NCBI RefSeq assembly: GCF_042477335.2 | Contig: NC_091263.1 | Span: 74,450,501-74,514,500 of the forward strand | DNA length: 64,000 nt | Reading direction: 5' to 3' | From: Ovis canadensis | Lineage: Eukaryota; Chordata; Mammalia; Artiodactyla; Bovidae | In this document: positions 63,386 through 64,000 of the stretch, piece by piece | How positions within the stretch are numbered: the stretch's first letter is position 1 | How the letters are laid out: each line of letters starts with the position of its first letter | Translations under genes and position numbers: made by a program | The notes under the pieces: generated by a model | The model's input: the letters and a program-made list of their open reading frames with translations, nothing else | Database searches by the model: none | Told to the model about the DNA's origin: nothing

Positions 63386-64000
63386 GCCTTCTTCCATTAC
63401 GTTTTTAGATTCATTTCTGACATTTGAATTTTGATGCTTTCGGATTTTTTTTTTTAGTATAAGAAATGAAGCAGAGATTCAGCTTTATTTGTTCCAAATG
63501 GTTACACATTTATACCAGTACCATTTATTAAACAATCCGTCATCTCCTCGATTTTTCATGCCATTTTTATTAGCTGCTAAACCCTCATGCATTCCTGGCT
63601 CTATTTCTGGATTCTCTTTTCTCTTCCGTTGATGTATCTGTTCATATTTTGAATACTTTTGTCAAGTTCAATTGAGCTTTTTTGTCAAAAAATTCAATTA
63701 GAATTTTGATGCAGAGAGGACTGACATCTTTACAACTTTGTCTTCCTAGTTAATAAAAAGGTAGGACTCTCCAATTATCCTATCTTATGTCTGTTAGTCG
63801 AGCTTCACCACTCTCTTCATGGAAGCCCTTCGCTTTCCTTCAGTTTTTTTAGGCAGTCCAAGTTTTCAGTTGCCACTGAGGGTGCATTCTTTTCCTTTAT
63901 TACAGTTTTAGCTGTTTACATTTTACATTAAAAAGGCACTGATTTTGATATGTTAATTTTATAACTGACCACCTTGGTGAGCTCACTCCCTCCGCCTGTT
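63386..64000 (-). mobile_element. Antisense L1 fragment, continues past window end
   Basis: 'tttataccagtaccatttat', 'ctatttctggattctctttt', 'cttccgttgatgtatctgtt', 'ttgatgcagagaggactgac', 'atctttacaactttgtcttc', 'atggaagcccttcgctttcc' and 'gatatgttaattttataact' are antisense L1 ORF2 words in order. Truncated by the right window edge. Confidence 0.82.

Overview
This window is nuclear DNA from a ruminant, most probably a bovid (cattle, sheep, goat or a relative). The diagnosis rests on repeats read directly in the sequence: nine Bov-tA SINEs whose tails end in the ruminant words 'gtcgcaaagagtcggacacgactgag' or variants of them, six BovB (RTE-clade) LINE fragments including one of about 1.8 kb with a readable reverse transcriptase, and seven tRNA-Glu SINEs of the CHR type found in cetartiodactyls. 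Ancient L1, L2, MIR, MER5-type and LTR-like fragments fill in between. There is no bacterial-style gene organisation.

I found no host protein-coding gene, tRNA, rRNA or known non-coding RNA that I can name. The many long open frames are by-products of GC-rich or tandemly repeated DNA. The only real coding signal is the decayed BovB reverse transcriptase at about 55.0-56.6 kb. A CpG island at 5.56-6.01 kb, with two consecutive CAG|GTGAGC splice-donor matches, is the best candidate for a promoter and first exon of an unrecognised transcript.

Layout: 0-5.5 kb is GC-rich unique DNA with a 56-bp minisatellite, one CHR SINE, a MIR and an L1-like fragment. At 5.5-11 kb come the CpG island, short tandem duplications, MIR remnants and AT-rich islands. 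At 11-14.5 kb are Bov-tA, old L1, two LTR-like segments and a (CACACT)n array. 14.6-19.7 kb is a retroelement cluster: an antisense L1 split by two BovB fragments, a CHR SINE and a Bov-tA, followed by a CHR SINE split by a Bov-tA. 19.7-28 kb is GC-rich and includes a 35-39 bp minisatellite and a long inverted repeat at 24.4-24.7 kb. 28-30.5 kb is a second antisense L1 with a BovB insertion. 32.1-33.9 kb is a CHR/L1/BovB/CHR/Bov-tA series. 34-45 kb holds an AT-rich island with homeodomain/SOX-like words, a degenerate interstitial telomeric tract (36.5 kb), a CpG-rich block beside a CCCCGG/CCCCGT hexanucleotide array (38.3-39.2 kb) and a ~42-bp minisatellite (42.6-43.1 kb). 46-51 kb has old L1, L2, MER5A and Bov-tA. 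51.7-54.6 kb has a homopurine tract and a CACGCCC-rich minisatellite. The long BovB follows. 58-64 kb has three L1 fragments, two of them split by Bov-tA.

The abundance of GC-rich minisatellites together with a telomere-like tract would fit subtelomeric or formerly subtelomeric DNA; that is inference. Nothing here works together as a pathway. The biology is the layering of retroelement generations and a few non-coding candidates: the inverted repeat, the CpG island and the AT-rich islands. Family names come from remembered consensus features, not a database search, and repeat boundaries are generally good to about 10-20 bases unless a target-site duplication is given.
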